Of a DNA stretch of 64,000 bases, positions 1 through 7,965 are shown piece by piece (the stretch's first letter is position 1; the number at the start of each line of letters is the position of its first letter). This DNA comes from Povalibacter uvarum (GTDB taxonomy: Bacteria > Pseudomonadota > Gammaproteobacteria > Steroidobacterales > Steroidobacteraceae). Made by a program: the position numbers and the translations under genes. The DNA is taken from the NCBI RefSeq assembly GCF_014202975.1, contig NZ_JACHHZ010000001.1:682001-746000 (forward strand). Reading direction: 5' to 3'. Below the pieces are notes generated by a model, which was given only the letters and a program-made list of their open reading frames with translations, was not told the DNA's origin and ran no database searches.

Positions 1-820
1 GACTGCCGGGGATCTCGCCTATGACGTTCGCGGACCATGCAGGCGGCAGTTCGCGTGCCGTCGACCGCAAGCGCAGGCGCACGGGTTTGCCTGACTTCAC
101 CTGTCGCGCGAGCAGATCCGCATCCGGATTCGAAATGGCGAAGGCGGGAATGCGCGGCGCGTCGGTTCTATAAGACAGCCCTCCGGTGTGGGCGACGCGG
201 TCAGGCGATGTGCCTACGGAGCGGATCACGAGGGCGGTTGCGCCAAGATTCGCGGCCACGCTTGCACCTTGCGACCGGTTGGGGACTACCGCGCCGTAGC
301 CACTGGCATCGCGCGTTCGCTCCATGCGTTGATCGATGAAGACGATCTTCCCGGACACCTGGTTGGCAGGTAGTGCGGACAAGGCTTCGAGCGAGCCGAC
401 CGTCACGACCTGCGCCTCGATGCCTTCCTCGGGTGTGCCGACGCTGCCACCGATCGCGACGGCAACGAGCGGCTGAGGGTAGGGCGCAACGATCGACACT
501 TCAGCAGTGCCGCGAACCCAGCGCGGGACCAGAACGTCCTGTGATCGGACGTTGGAAAAGCCCAGGGTGCCGAGACGATTGAGCGCCCACCGGACGGCAG
601 CTGCATCGCCCGCCGAACCGGCAAAGCGCGGGCCGACTTCGGTGACCAGCCCGCTGACATGATCGAAGGCATTGGTCCCGGCGACTGCGCGATCGCGCAG
701 AGTCGCCGCAGTCGCGAGGTCTTGCTCCGACCAATCAGCGGCGGGGACTGCGGCCGCGGCCAGCAGGAAGGCCGCAGAAAAAGCGGGGAAAAGCGCTGCG
801 GGACGATACATGCGATGCAT
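1..820 (-). CDS. M28-type metallopeptidase with PA domain, C-terminus cut by window edge
   Basis: This reading frame runs from an ATG at 820 leftwards off the window edge, so about 273 N-terminal residues are visible. It opens with a Sec signal peptide (Ala-rich core ending AVPAADW). An M28-like N-terminal region follows (NAFDHVSGLV, EVGPRFAGSAGD, then RWALNRLGTLGF), and then a protease-associated insert with GKIVFIDQRM, GATALVIRSVG and IPAFAISNPDADLL. That order is typical of secreted M28 aminopeptidases or carboxypeptidase Q-like enzymes. The zinc ligands lie beyond the edge and cannot be checked. GGAG at 828-831 (minus) stands seven bases before the ATG and supports this start. The gene is divergent from the cyclase gene. 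Family is fairly sure; substrate is unknown. Confidence 0.72.
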   Translation of the reverse strand, partial: MHRMYRPAALFPAFSAAFLLAAAAVPAADWSEQDLATAATLRDRAVAGTNAFDHVSGLVTEVGPRFAGSAGDAAAVRWALNRLGTLGFSNVRSQDVLVPRWVRGTAEVSIVAPYPQPLVAVAIGGSVGTPEEGIEAQVVTVGSLEALSALPANQVSGKIVFIDQRMERTRDASGYGAVVPNRSQGASVAANLGATALVIRSVGTSPDRVAHTGGLSYRTDAPRIPAFAISNPDADLLARQVKSGKPVRLRLRSTARELPPAWSANVIGEIPGS

Positions 821-880
821 TCCGGAACTCCACTCGTGATCTGCCCGTTCGCACCGGGCGAGCTTATGTTGCGTTGTGTA

Positions 881-886
881 TATAAT
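881..886 (+). promoter_or_regulatory. Candidate -10 element for the cyclase gene
   Basis: A perfect TATAAT lies in the divergent spacer, about 135 bases before the cyclase ATG. No good -35 is visible at 16-18 bases upstream (the hexamer at 858-863 is GC-rich), so the promoter may need an activator or an upstream-T-rich context. Seen motif; function inferred. Confidence 0.4.
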
Positions 887-1020
887 GCCCGCGCGGCCGG
901 CCGCATGCCGGGCCGCCTGGCAGAGCCCACAGGACTATCCGGGCGCGCCCATCCAAGATGGTGCCTGCCGGTATACGAACGAAGGGAGCGGACCCGGTTA
1001 GGTTTGGGCACCAAGAGGTC

Positions 1021-1935
1021 ATGGGAAAAGACATCGAACTCGCCATCCTGTTCGCCGATGTCGTCGGCAGCACCCGGATCTATGAAGTCATGGGCGATCT
1101 TCGCGCCCGCGACATGGTGCTGACCTGCGTCGAGATCATGCGTTCGGCGACCGAGCAGAACCATGGCACGGTGATCAAGACCATCGGCGACGAGATCATG
1201 GCGACGTTCCCCACGGCGAACGACGCGTTGAATGCCGCAAGCCGGATGCAGCACGACATCCGCACTCACTCCGAGCTCAAGGTCGAAGGACAACCCATCG
1301 CGATTCGCATCGGCGGGCACTTCGGTCCGGTGGTGCTGGAGAACCGCGATATCTTCGGTGCGGCCGTCCATACCGCGAATCGCATGACGAGCCAGGCGAA
1401 GGCTGGCCAGGTCATGATCACCAGCGCGATGGTCGAGCGGCTCGCCCCGGAATGGCAGTCAGCCGTGCGTCAGATCGACGTCGCGACGCTCAAGGGCAAG
1501 ACCAGCGAAGACGAACTGTTCGAAGTGCTGTGGCAGAAGGAAGATGCCACCAGCATGTTGCCGGCCATCGCCCTGGGCGCAGCCGTCGCGTCCCGCGAAA
1601 AGCAGCGTCCCCGCCGCCTGCGCCTGAAGTTCCTCGGTCAGGACATCGTCGTCGACGACAGCCGGAGCAACATCACGATCGGTCGGGCGGAAGAGAACGA
1701 TGTTGTGGTGAAGGGCAACCTGATCTCACGTCTGCACGCCCGGATCGAATTCAGCCGCGGCAAATTCCTGCTGGTCGATCAGAGCACCAACGGGACTTTC
1801 GTGACCACGCGCGAGAACGAAGAAGCCTTCGTTCGTCGCGACAGCATGCAGTTGAAGGGCGAGGGGATGATCGGCTTCGGGCGAGTGCCCGAGGCGGGCT
1901 CGCCGCTGACGCTGAGATACAACTGCGAGGAATAG
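1021..1935 (+). CDS. Class III adenylate/guanylate cyclase domain fused to a FHA domain
   Basis: Predicted 304-aa cytoplasmic protein. Residues 7-170 form a class III cyclase catalytic domain with metal-binding Asp13 (LFADVVGST) and Asp57 (KTIGDEIMATF), the purine-selecting Lys53, Asp110 before IFG (the ATP-type choice), and the transition-state Arg121. The usual Asn four residues before that Arg is His117 (VHTANR). Residues 205-290 form a forkhead-associated domain with the GR, SRLHA and NGT signature that binds phosphothreonine. The likely role is making a cyclic nucleotide under control of a phosphorylated partner; this is inferred. An in-frame ATG at 958 would add 21 residues without a ribosome site. 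The ATG at 1021 starts right at the domain but its AGAGG is only two bases away, so the start is uncertain. Confidence 0.85.
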   Translation: MGKDIELAILFADVVGSTRIYEVMGDLRARDMVLTCVEIMRSATEQNHGTVIKTIGDEIMATFPTANDALNAASRMQHDIRTHSELKVEGQPIAIRIGGHFGPVVLENRDIFGAAVHTANRMTSQAKAGQVMITSAMVERLAPEWQSAVRQIDVATLKGKTSEDELFEVLWQKEDATSMLPAIALGAAVASREKQRPRRLRLKFLGQDIVVDDSRSNITIGRAEENDVVVKGNLISRLHARIEFSRGKFLLVDQSTNGTFVTTRENEEAFVRRDSMQLKGEGMIGFGRVPEAGSPLTLRYNCEE

Positions 1936-2019
1936 CAGCGAGCTGCGAGCTATGAGTTATGAGCCAGAAGAGAACGGCCTCTTTTCTGGCTCGTAGCTCA
2001 TCGCTCACAGCTCGCCGCT
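1934..2019. repeat. Imperfect palindrome built of heptamer units; contains a bidirectional terminator
   Basis: The whole gap between the convergent cyclase and pckG stops is one inverted repeat. The left arm (1934-1968) reads as 7-bp units AGCAGCG, AGCTGCG, AGCTATG, AGTTATG, AGCCAGA. The right arm (1985-2019) is its near reverse complement. Read on the minus strand the right arm begins GAAGCGG, the same edge seen in the GCGGTTA repeats elsewhere in the window. Confidence 0.75.
1961..1992. terminator. Bidirectional terminator hairpin between cyclase gene and pckG
   Basis: GAGCCAGAAGAG pairs with CTTTTCTGGCTC across an eight-base loop with one mismatch or wobble. It is centred between two convergent genes and is the core of the larger palindrome. 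Confidence 0.6.
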
Positions 2020-2021
2020 TC

Positions 2022-3758
2022 TCATCCCAATCTTCCCGCCACCGTCCGCTGTTCATCCCGCAGCTTGGCCGGCACCCTGTCCTTGAACTCATCGAGATAC
2101 TTGCTGATCGCGTCGATTTCCTGGCGCCACGCGCCGACGTCGACGGACAGCAGGGTGTTGAGCGTGTCCTTGTCGAGATCGACGCCCGCCAGGTTCAGAT
2201 CTTCCGGTGCGGGTACGAAGCCGATCGGCGATTCGGTTGCGCCGGCCTTGCCTTCGCAGCGGTTCGCAATCCACTGCAGAACGCGCAGGTTTTCGCCGAA
2301 GCCGGGCCACATGAACTTGCCGTTCTTGTCCTGGCGGAACCAGTTGACGTGGAAGATGCGGGGCAGCTTGCTCGTCTTGCCCTCGAGCGACAGCCAGTGC
2401 TGCCAGTAGTCGCCGAAGTTGTAACCGCAGAAGGGCTTCATCGCCATCGAATCGCGACGCACGACACCCATCTGGCCGACGGCGGCCGCGGTGGTCTCAG
2501 AGGCCATGCCGGCGCCGACCAGGACACCATGCGTCCAGTTGCGGGCTTCGTAGACGAGCGGCGCGACTTCGCGGCGCCGGCCGCCGAAAAGGATTGCCGA
2601 GATCGGCACGCCGTCCGGCGCTTCGGCCAGCGAGGAGTAGATCGGGTTCTGCTTCGCCGAAACGGTGAAGCGCGAATTCGGATGCGCCGCGGCGCCCTTG
2701 CCGCTGTACGGTTTGCCCTGCCAGTCGAGAGCAGGCGTACCGCTCTCCATGCCTTCCCACCACGGCTGGTTGTCAGCGGTCAGCGCGACGTTCGTGAAGA
2801 TCGTGTCGCGTTGAATCATGTCGTAGGCATTCTTGTTCGTCTTGCGGTTCGTTCCCGGGACGACACCGAAGTAGCCGGCTTCCGGATTGATCGCACGGAG
2901 CTGGCCGTCCTTGCCGATCTGCATCCAGCAGATATCGTCGCCCACGGTCCAGATCTTCCAGCCCGGCATCGATTCGGGCGGCACCAGCATCGCGAGATTC
3001 GTCTTGCCGCACGCGGACGGGAAAGCACCGGCGATGTAGTGCGTCTGTCCTTCGGGGCTCTGAATTCCCATGATGAGCATGTGCTCGGCGAGCCAGCCCT
3101 CATCGCGCGCCTGCCAGCTGGCGATCCGCAGCGCGTGGCATTTCTTGCCGAGCAGCGCATTGCCGCCGTAGCCGGAGCCGACGCTCTTGATGAAGAGCTC
3201 TTCCGGGAAATGCATGATGAAACGCCGTTCGGGATCGAGATCGCCGATCGAGTGCAGGCCCTTCACGAACTTGCCTTCGCGCTCGATGCGCTTGAGAGCC
3301 GCATCGCCCATGCGTGTCATGATGCGCATGTTGACGACGACGTAGGGGCTGTCGGTGATCTCGACGCCGCAGCGCGAGTAGGGCGATTCGATCGGGCCCA
3401 TGCAGTACGGGATCACGTACATGGTGCGACCGCGCATCGAGCCTTCGAAGAGCGCGTCGATCTTGCGATGTGCCTCGGCCGGATCCATCCAGATGTTGTT
3501 CGGGCCCGCGTCTTCGCGATTGCGCGTGCAGACGAAAGTCAGGTGCTCGACACGTGCGACGTCGGACGGATGGGAGCGATGGAGATAGCAGTTCGGATGG
3601 GTCTTGGGATTCAGCTTGATGAGATCGCCGGTCGTGAGCATCTCGTCGATGAGACGGGAGTTCTCGGCATCCGACCCGGTGCACCAGTGAACCGAATCAG
3701 GCTTGGTCAGCCGCGCGATTTCCTCGACCCAACTATTCAACGACGCATTCATGCTCAT
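2022..3758 (-). CDS. pckG: Phosphoenolpyruvate carboxykinase, GTP-dependent
   Basis: The 578-aa protein converts oxaloacetate and GTP to phosphoenolpyruvate, the entry step of gluconeogenesis. Diagnostic features of the GTP family are the nucleotide P-loop AFPSACGKTN at residues 245-254, with the reactive Cys250, and the kinase-2 motif TVGDD at 271-275. The substrate-side blocks GSGYGGNALLGKKCHALR (194-211) and FGGRRREVAPLVYE are also present. Length is slightly under the usual 590-620. ATG at 3758 is preceded by GAGGT eleven bases away; a second ATG six bases on is possible. It stands alone, convergent with the cyclase gene. With malic enzyme later in the window it links C4 acids to sugar synthesis. 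Confidence 0.95.
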   Translation of the reverse strand: MSMNASLNSWVEEIARLTKPDSVHWCTGSDAENSRLIDEMLTTGDLIKLNPKTHPNCYLHRSHPSDVARVEHLTFVCTRNREDAGPNNIWMDPAEAHRKIDALFEGSMRGRTMYVIPYCMGPIESPYSRCGVEITDSPYVVVNMRIMTRMGDAALKRIEREGKFVKGLHSIGDLDPERRFIMHFPEELFIKSVGSGYGGNALLGKKCHALRIASWQARDEGWLAEHMLIMGIQSPEGQTHYIAGAFPSACGKTNLAMLVPPESMPGWKIWTVGDDICWMQIGKDGQLRAINPEAGYFGVVPGTNRKTNKNAYDMIQRDTIFTNVALTADNQPWWEGMESGTPALDWQGKPYSGKGAAAHPNSRFTVSAKQNPIYSSLAEAPDGVPISAILFGGRRREVAPLVYEARNWTHGVLVGAGMASETTAAAVGQMGVVRRDSMAMKPFCGYNFGDYWQHWLSLEGKTSKLPRIFHVNWFRQDKNGKFMWPGFGENLRVLQWIANRCEGKAGATESPIGFVPAPEDLNLAGVDLDKDTLNTLLSVDVGAWRQEIDAISKYLDEFKDRVPAKLRDEQRTVAGRLG

Positions 3759-3827
3759 TTTCGACGTGGACCTCGAGCGGTCGCCTGTCAGGCGGACCCG
3801 CCGGCTGCAGTGAGAAACAGGCGCGGG

Positions 3828-3833
3828 ATTATA
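3828..3833 (-). promoter_or_regulatory. Candidate -10 of the pckG promoter
   Basis: Minus-strand TATAAT about 70 bases before the pckG ATG. The -35 region at 17-18 bases is poor, so regulation by an activator is possible. Seen motif, inferred role. Confidence 0.4.
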
Positions 3834-3899
3834 CCGGGCGCCGATCCGGTGTCATTGAATGTGATCCGGGCGGCGCGTCCGCCGACTACAATCCAAGTT

Positions 3900-4517
3900 A
3901 TGTCCATGATTTTCCTGTCGACCGGGTCGCGTCCACTCCAATCTGCCATGCGGGCAATCACAAAGGTGCAGGTGCTGCTGAGCAGAAGGTCCGGCTCGAC
4001 AGCGATAGACAACAACGCGTGGCATGGGAGGAATGTGCCTGCGGGAATGCTCCTTGCGCTCGCGACCATTGCCGGCGCTCGCGCGGACGATATCGAGACG
4101 ACGCTCGTCGCCGAGACCAGGCTGGAGATTCCCGCACCGAACGACCGCCGGATCTCGCGGCTCGTGCCTGCAGCGACGCTGCAGCAGGGCCAGGAAATTT
4201 TCTATACGGTCCGGATCCGCAACTCCGGGAACGGCGCCGCGCGCGACGTGGAAGTCGTGCAGCGCATTCCGGAGAACACGACTTATGTCGCCGATTCCGC
4301 AGCCGGCCCGGGCGCGGAAGTGAGTTTGTCCGCGGATGGTGGCGCGACGTTCGGTAAGGAAGGTCAGCTGACCGTTACCGAGCAGCCAACGCCCGTGCAT
4401 ACGCCGCTGACGCGCCCCGCGACACCGCAGGACTACACGCATGTCCGTTGGCGTCTTCGCAATCCTTTGGCGCCGGGCGCGGTGGCCCTGGCGCGTTTTC
4501 GCGCAGTTTTCCGCTAG
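3900..4517 (+). CDS. Exported protein with DUF11-like repeat, unknown function
   Basis: Up to 205 residues, ending three bases before yoaA. The mature part has the pattern of a DUF11 or bacterial-adhesin-like beta domain: GQEIFYTVRIRNSGNG, then DVEVVQRIPENTTYVADSAAG. These modules occur in secreted or surface proteins. A short export-type hydrophobic core (MLLALATIAGARA, then DD) lies about 50 residues in, so the true start is unclear: ATG 3900, ATG 3948 or GTG 4036. The GTG has GGGAGG only three bases upstream. Its 3' end almost touches yoaA, which suggests cotranscription. No function is proposed. Confidence 0.55.
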   Translation: MSMIFLSTGSRPLQSAMRAITKVQVLLSRRSGSTAIDNNAWHGRNVPAGMLLALATIAGARADDIETTLVAETRLEIPAPNDRRISRLVPAATLQQGQEIFYTVRIRNSGNGAARDVEVVQRIPENTTYVADSAAGPGAEVSLSADGGATFGKEGQLTVTEQPTPVHTPLTRPATPQDYTHVRWRLRNPLAPGAVALARFRAVFR

Positions 4518-4519
4518 CG

Positions 4520-6493
4520 ATGCAAGATTGGGATGAAATCTTCGGTCCGGAAGGCCCGCTGGCCCGGACGGTTCCCGGCTTCACGACGCGTCCCGAGCAG
4601 ATCGCGATGGCGCAGGAAGTCGCAAGGGCGCTGCACGTCAGTGGGCGACTGATCGTCGAAGCCGGAACCGGGACGGGAAAGACATTCGCGTACCTCGTTC
4701 CCGTGTTGCTGTCGGGCAAGCGCGTGATCGTGTCCACGGGTACGCGCACGCTGCAGGATCAGCTCTTCCGCCGTGATCTGCCGACGGTCGCAAATGCGAT
4801 GGGCCGACCCGTGCGCGTCGCGCTGCTCAAGGGGCGCGCGAATTATCTGTGTCTGCATCGCCTCGATCTCGCCGAACAGCAGGCGGTGTCGAGAGGACTT
4901 CGCCGGGAAGTGGCGATGGCGCTGCCGCACGTGCGCGAGTGGGCTCGCATCACGCGCCAGGGAGATATCGCGGAACTCGCGAGATTCAGCGAATCGGAGC
5001 CCGTGTGGCCCTGGGTGACCTCGACTCGCGACAACTGCCTGGGCCCGGAATGTCCCGTCTTTGATCGCTGCCATGTGATGAAGGCGCGGCGTGAAGCGCA
5101 GGCCGCGGATGTCGTCGTCGTCAATCATCATCTGCTGATGGCCGACCTCGTGCTCAAGGAAGAGGGGTTCGGCGATCTGCTGCCGGGCGCCGATGCCATC
5201 GTGATCGATGAAGCGCATCAGTTGCCCGAGGTCGCGACCGCCTTCCTGGGGTTTGCGATTTCGGGTCGGCAGTTGCAGGCGCTCGCTCGGGATCTCGCGG
5301 TGGAGCTCGTCGCCAGTGCCGCGCAGACAGATGTCGCGAACACGTTTGCGCAGACACTGGATCGGCGCGTCATCGATCTCGAAGATGCGCTCGGCTCGGC
5401 GCAGGAGCGTGTGGAGTCGGCAAAATGGACGGGCTCCATCGTCGAGTCGCTCGAATCCCTGCAGTTCTCGCTCGCTGACCTCGGCAAGGCGCTGGCAACG
5501 TCGGATCAGCCGGGCCTCGCATCAGTTCGCAGGCGCGCGATCGAACTGCAGACGCGGCTCGGATTGTTGCTCGAGCATGGCGACGAAGCCGAAACCGCCA
5601 GTGTGCGCTGGGCGCAGGTCACCCGACACGGAGTCTCGTTTCACTATGTGCCCGTCGATGTCGCCGAGCAGTTGGGTGAGTTGATCCGCGGGCATTCGAA
5701 CGCATGGATCTGCACGTCGGCCACGCTCGCTGTTGGGGATGACTTCGAACACTTCACGCGTCGTATCGGCATAGAGGAGCCGACGACGGCGCGTTTCGGC
5801 AGTCCTTTCGATTTCGAGAAGCAGTCGCTGCTCTATCTACCGCCAGGCCTGGACGCACCAGCGTCGTCGCGACATACCCGTCAGGTTGTTGAAGCCGCGC
5901 TTCCGGTGCTCGAGGCGAGCGGAGGCAGGGCGTTCCTGCTGTTCACCAGTCATCGCGCTTTGCGAGAGGCGGCCGAGACTCTCTTGCAGCGCCTAGGTCC
6001 GAAGCCGCCTTATCCAGTCCTGGTCCAGGGCGATGCGCCGAGGGAGGTTCTTCTGAACCGTTTTCGCGATTACGGGAATGCAGTATTGCTCGGCACCAGC
6101 AGCTTCTGGGAAGGTGTCGACGTCAAAGGGGCGGCGTTGTCCGTAGTGGTCATCGACAAGCTCCCGTTCGCGGTGCCGGATGATCCAGTGCTCAAGGCGC
6201 GTCTGACTGCGATCGAACGTCGCGGAGGCAATTCGTTCTTCGAGGAGCAGGTGCCGCAGGCGGTGATCGCCTTGAAGCAGGGGGTCGGCCGTTTGATTCG
6301 CGATGCGGACGATTTCGGCGTCATCATGTTGTGTGACCAGCGACTGAAGTCGAAGCCCTACGGGCGCATCTTCCTGCGCAGTCTGCCGCCGATGCCGCTG
6401 ACGTCGAAGCTCGAGGTGGTGACCGAATTCCTGCGGTCGCGCCTTGCCGCCATCGGACTGGTGCCGGAGTTCGTACGAGAGGGCTCTTCATGA
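4520..6493 (+). CDS. yoaA: XPD/DinG-type iron-sulfur DNA helicase YoaA
   Basis: The 657-aa superfamily 2 helicase resembles E. coli YoaA along its length. It has Walker A EAGTGTGKT (residues 47-55), the DEAH box VIDEAHQLPE, and motif VI QGVGRLIRDADD. The four-Cys iron-sulfur module is visible (NYLCLHR, then DNCLGPECPVFDRCH) followed by VVVVNHHLLMADL. YoaA works with the DNA polymerase III chi subunit in replication-fork repair; that is family knowledge. The ATG at 4520 begins the conserved N-terminus; an earlier in-frame ATG lies inside the preceding gene. The stop overlaps the tsaB start by four bases, the same pairing as in E. coli. Confidence 0.93.
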   Translation: MQDWDEIFGPEGPLARTVPGFTTRPEQIAMAQEVARALHVSGRLIVEAGTGTGKTFAYLVPVLLSGKRVIVSTGTRTLQDQLFRRDLPTVANAMGRPVRVALLKGRANYLCLHRLDLAEQQAVSRGLRREVAMALPHVREWARITRQGDIAELARFSESEPVWPWVTSTRDNCLGPECPVFDRCHVMKARREAQAADVVVVNHHLLMADLVLKEEGFGDLLPGADAIVIDEAHQLPEVATAFLGFAISGRQLQALARDLAVELVASAAQTDVANTFAQTLDRRVIDLEDALGSAQERVESAKWTGSIVESLESLQFSLADLGKALATSDQPGLASVRRRAIELQTRLGLLLEHGDEAETASVRWAQVTRHGVSFHYVPVDVAEQLGELIRGHSNAWICTSATLAVGDDFEHFTRRIGIEEPTTARFGSPFDFEKQSLLYLPPGLDAPASSRHTRQVVEAALPVLEASGGRAFLLFTSHRALREAAETLLQRLGPKPPYPVLVQGDAPREVLLNRFRDYGNAVLLGTSSFWEGVDVKGAALSVVVIDKLPFAVPDDPVLKARLTAIERRGGNSFFEEQVPQAVIALKQGVGRLIRDADDFGVIMLCDQRLKSKPYGRIFLRSLPPMPLTSKLEVVTEFLRSRLAAIGLVPEFVREGSS

Positions 6494-7158
6494 AACTGCT
6501 CGCGATCGATACGGCCACGGAGCGTTGCTCAGTGGCGTTGCGCATCGACGGGCAGGTGATCAGCCGCTCGGTCGATACACCGCGCGGTCACGCGGATCTG
6601 ATCCTCGCGCTCACAGAGGAATTGCTGCGCGAGGGAGCAACCCGGCTCCACGATCTCGATGCAATTGCTTACGGACGTGGTCCGGGCGCCTTTACCGGAG
6701 TGCGCATCGCGATCGGTGTCGTGCAAGGACTGGCCTTCGGGGCATCCCTGCCGACTGTCGGTATTTCCAATCTTGCTGCCGTCGCGCAGCAGGTCGCGAA
6801 ACCGGGCGATCGCATACTCGTCTGCATGGATGCCAGGATGAATGAAGTGTATTGGGGACTCTTCTCGTGCGAGGAGACGACGGGCCTGGTGAAGCCCGCG
6901 AGTGAGGAGCGCGTCGGTGCGGCGTCGACGGTCAATGCAGCCGGAGCGCAACCGAACACTTGTGCCGGAACGGGGTTCGGCGCCTACGCGGAGCTTGCGG
7001 CTTCGTTCGGGGAATTCCCGACGCATCCGCACACATTGCCGCGCGCGACCGAGATCGCGCTGCTGGGCGAAGCGGCATTCCTGAACGGGGAAGGACGACC
7101 GGCGCAGGAGGCCCAACCCGTTTATCTGCGCGACCAGGTCGCGGTCGCCAAGAGATAA
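6490..7158 (+). CDS. tsaB: tRNA threonylcarbamoyladenosine biosynthesis protein TsaB
   Basis: The 222-aa ASKHA-fold protein is a partner of TsaD and TsaE in making t6A37 on ANN-decoding tRNAs. Recognisable blocks are the N-terminal LLAIDTATERCSVAL, the ISRSVDTPRGHADLIL segment, and GRGPGAFTGVRIAIG. The C-terminus holds QPVYLRDQVA. Its ATG overlaps the yoaA stop (ATGA), giving translational coupling. Length is normal. Confidence 0.94.
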   Translation: MKLLAIDTATERCSVALRIDGQVISRSVDTPRGHADLILALTEELLREGATRLHDLDAIAYGRGPGAFTGVRIAIGVVQGLAFGASLPTVGISNLAAVAQQVAKPGDRILVCMDARMNEVYWGLFSCEETTGLVKPASEERVGAASTVNAAGAQPNTCAGTGFGAYAELAASFGEFPTHPHTLPRATEIALLGEAAFLNGEGRPAQEAQPVYLRDQVAVAKR

Positions 7159-7208
7159 TGTGACAGCGTTCGGGTATTTCCCGCGAGAGGGCCTGACTTT
7201 TCATCGAA

Positions 7209-7236
7209 CTGTCACAGACTGTTGCTGTAATGTTGC
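7209..7236 (+). promoter_or_regulatory. Candidate Pho box upstream of phoB
   Basis: CTGTCAC at 7209-7215 is followed by CTGTTGC (7219-7225) and ATGTTGC (7230-7236). The last two are spaced 11 bases, the period of PhoB half-sites. No clear -10 follows. It sits about 30 bases before the phoB ATG, as expected for autoregulation. Confidence 0.5.
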
Positions 7237-7266
7237 CGTCACTGGTCGACTCAACCTGTTGAATTC

Positions 7267-7962
7267 ATGGCAGCCCGACAGATCCTGATCGTTGAAGACG
7301 AGCGTCCGATCCGCGAAATGATTGCATTCGGATTGCGTCGCAGCGGCTTCGAAGTGCGTGAAGCGGCGGACGTCAGCGCAGCCCGCGCGAGCATCGCCGA
7401 CCGTCGTCCTGACCTCGTTCTGGTGGACTGGATGCTGCCAGAAATGAGCGGCCTCGAGCTCACCCGGGCCTTGAAGCGTGACAAGGAGACACAGGAAGTC
7501 CCCGTCATCATGCTGACCGCAAGGGCCGAGGAGCAGGACAAGGTGCTGGGGCTCGATGGCGGTGCCGACGACTATGTGACCAAGCCGTTCTCGCCGCGCG
7601 AACTGCTGGCCCGGATCAACGCAGTCTTGCGCCGTTCATCGAATGGCAGCACTGAGGAAGTCATCGAAGCAGAGGGACTCGTGCTCGATGCGGCCAGCCA
7701 CCGGGTGACCGTAGGTGACCGTACTGTGCAGCTCGGTCCGACCGAGTATCGTCTGCTCTCGTTTTTCATGACCCATCCCGAGCGGGTGTACAGTCGCACG
7801 CAGCTGCTGGACCGTGTCTGGGGCGGCAACGTCTATGTGGAAGAGCGAACCGTCGATGTGCACATTCGCCGACTGCGCAAGGCACTCGAAGCCTTCAGCT
7901 ACGACCGTTTCATCCAGACCGTCCGCGGCTCCGGGTACAGGTTCTCTACGCGCGCGGAGTAG
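7267..7962 (+). CDS. phoB: Phosphate regulon response regulator PhoB
   Basis: The 231-aa OmpR-family regulator has an N-terminal receiver with acidic ED (10-11), phospho-acceptor Asp54 in [11 protein letters not shown], Thr in LTARAEE and Lys in VTKPFSP. The C-terminal winged helix carries [34 protein letters not shown] and GSGYRF. It activates phosphate-starvation genes by binding 11-bp-spaced half-sites. It is followed four bases later by phoR. Pho-box-like sites in front of phoB, the porin and pstS in this window support the assignment over other OmpR regulators. Confidence 0.95.
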   Translation: MAARQILIVEDERPIREMIAFGLRRSGFEVREAADVSAARASIADRRPDLVLVDWMLPEMSGLELTRALKRDKETQEVPVIMLTARAEEQDKVLGLDGGADDYVTKPFSPRELLARINAVLRRSSNGSTEEVIEAEGLVLDAASHRVTVGDRTVQLGPTEYRLLSFFMTHPERVYSRTQLLDRVWGGNVYVEERTVDVHIRRLRKALEAFSYDRFIQTVRGSGYRFSTRAE

Positions 7963-7965
7963 CGC

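Noticed and set aside
1959-4517. An 852-codon plus-strand open frame over pckG
   Set aside because: Most of it is antisense to pckG, whose protein is unmistakable. Only the last 205 codons look like a real gene.
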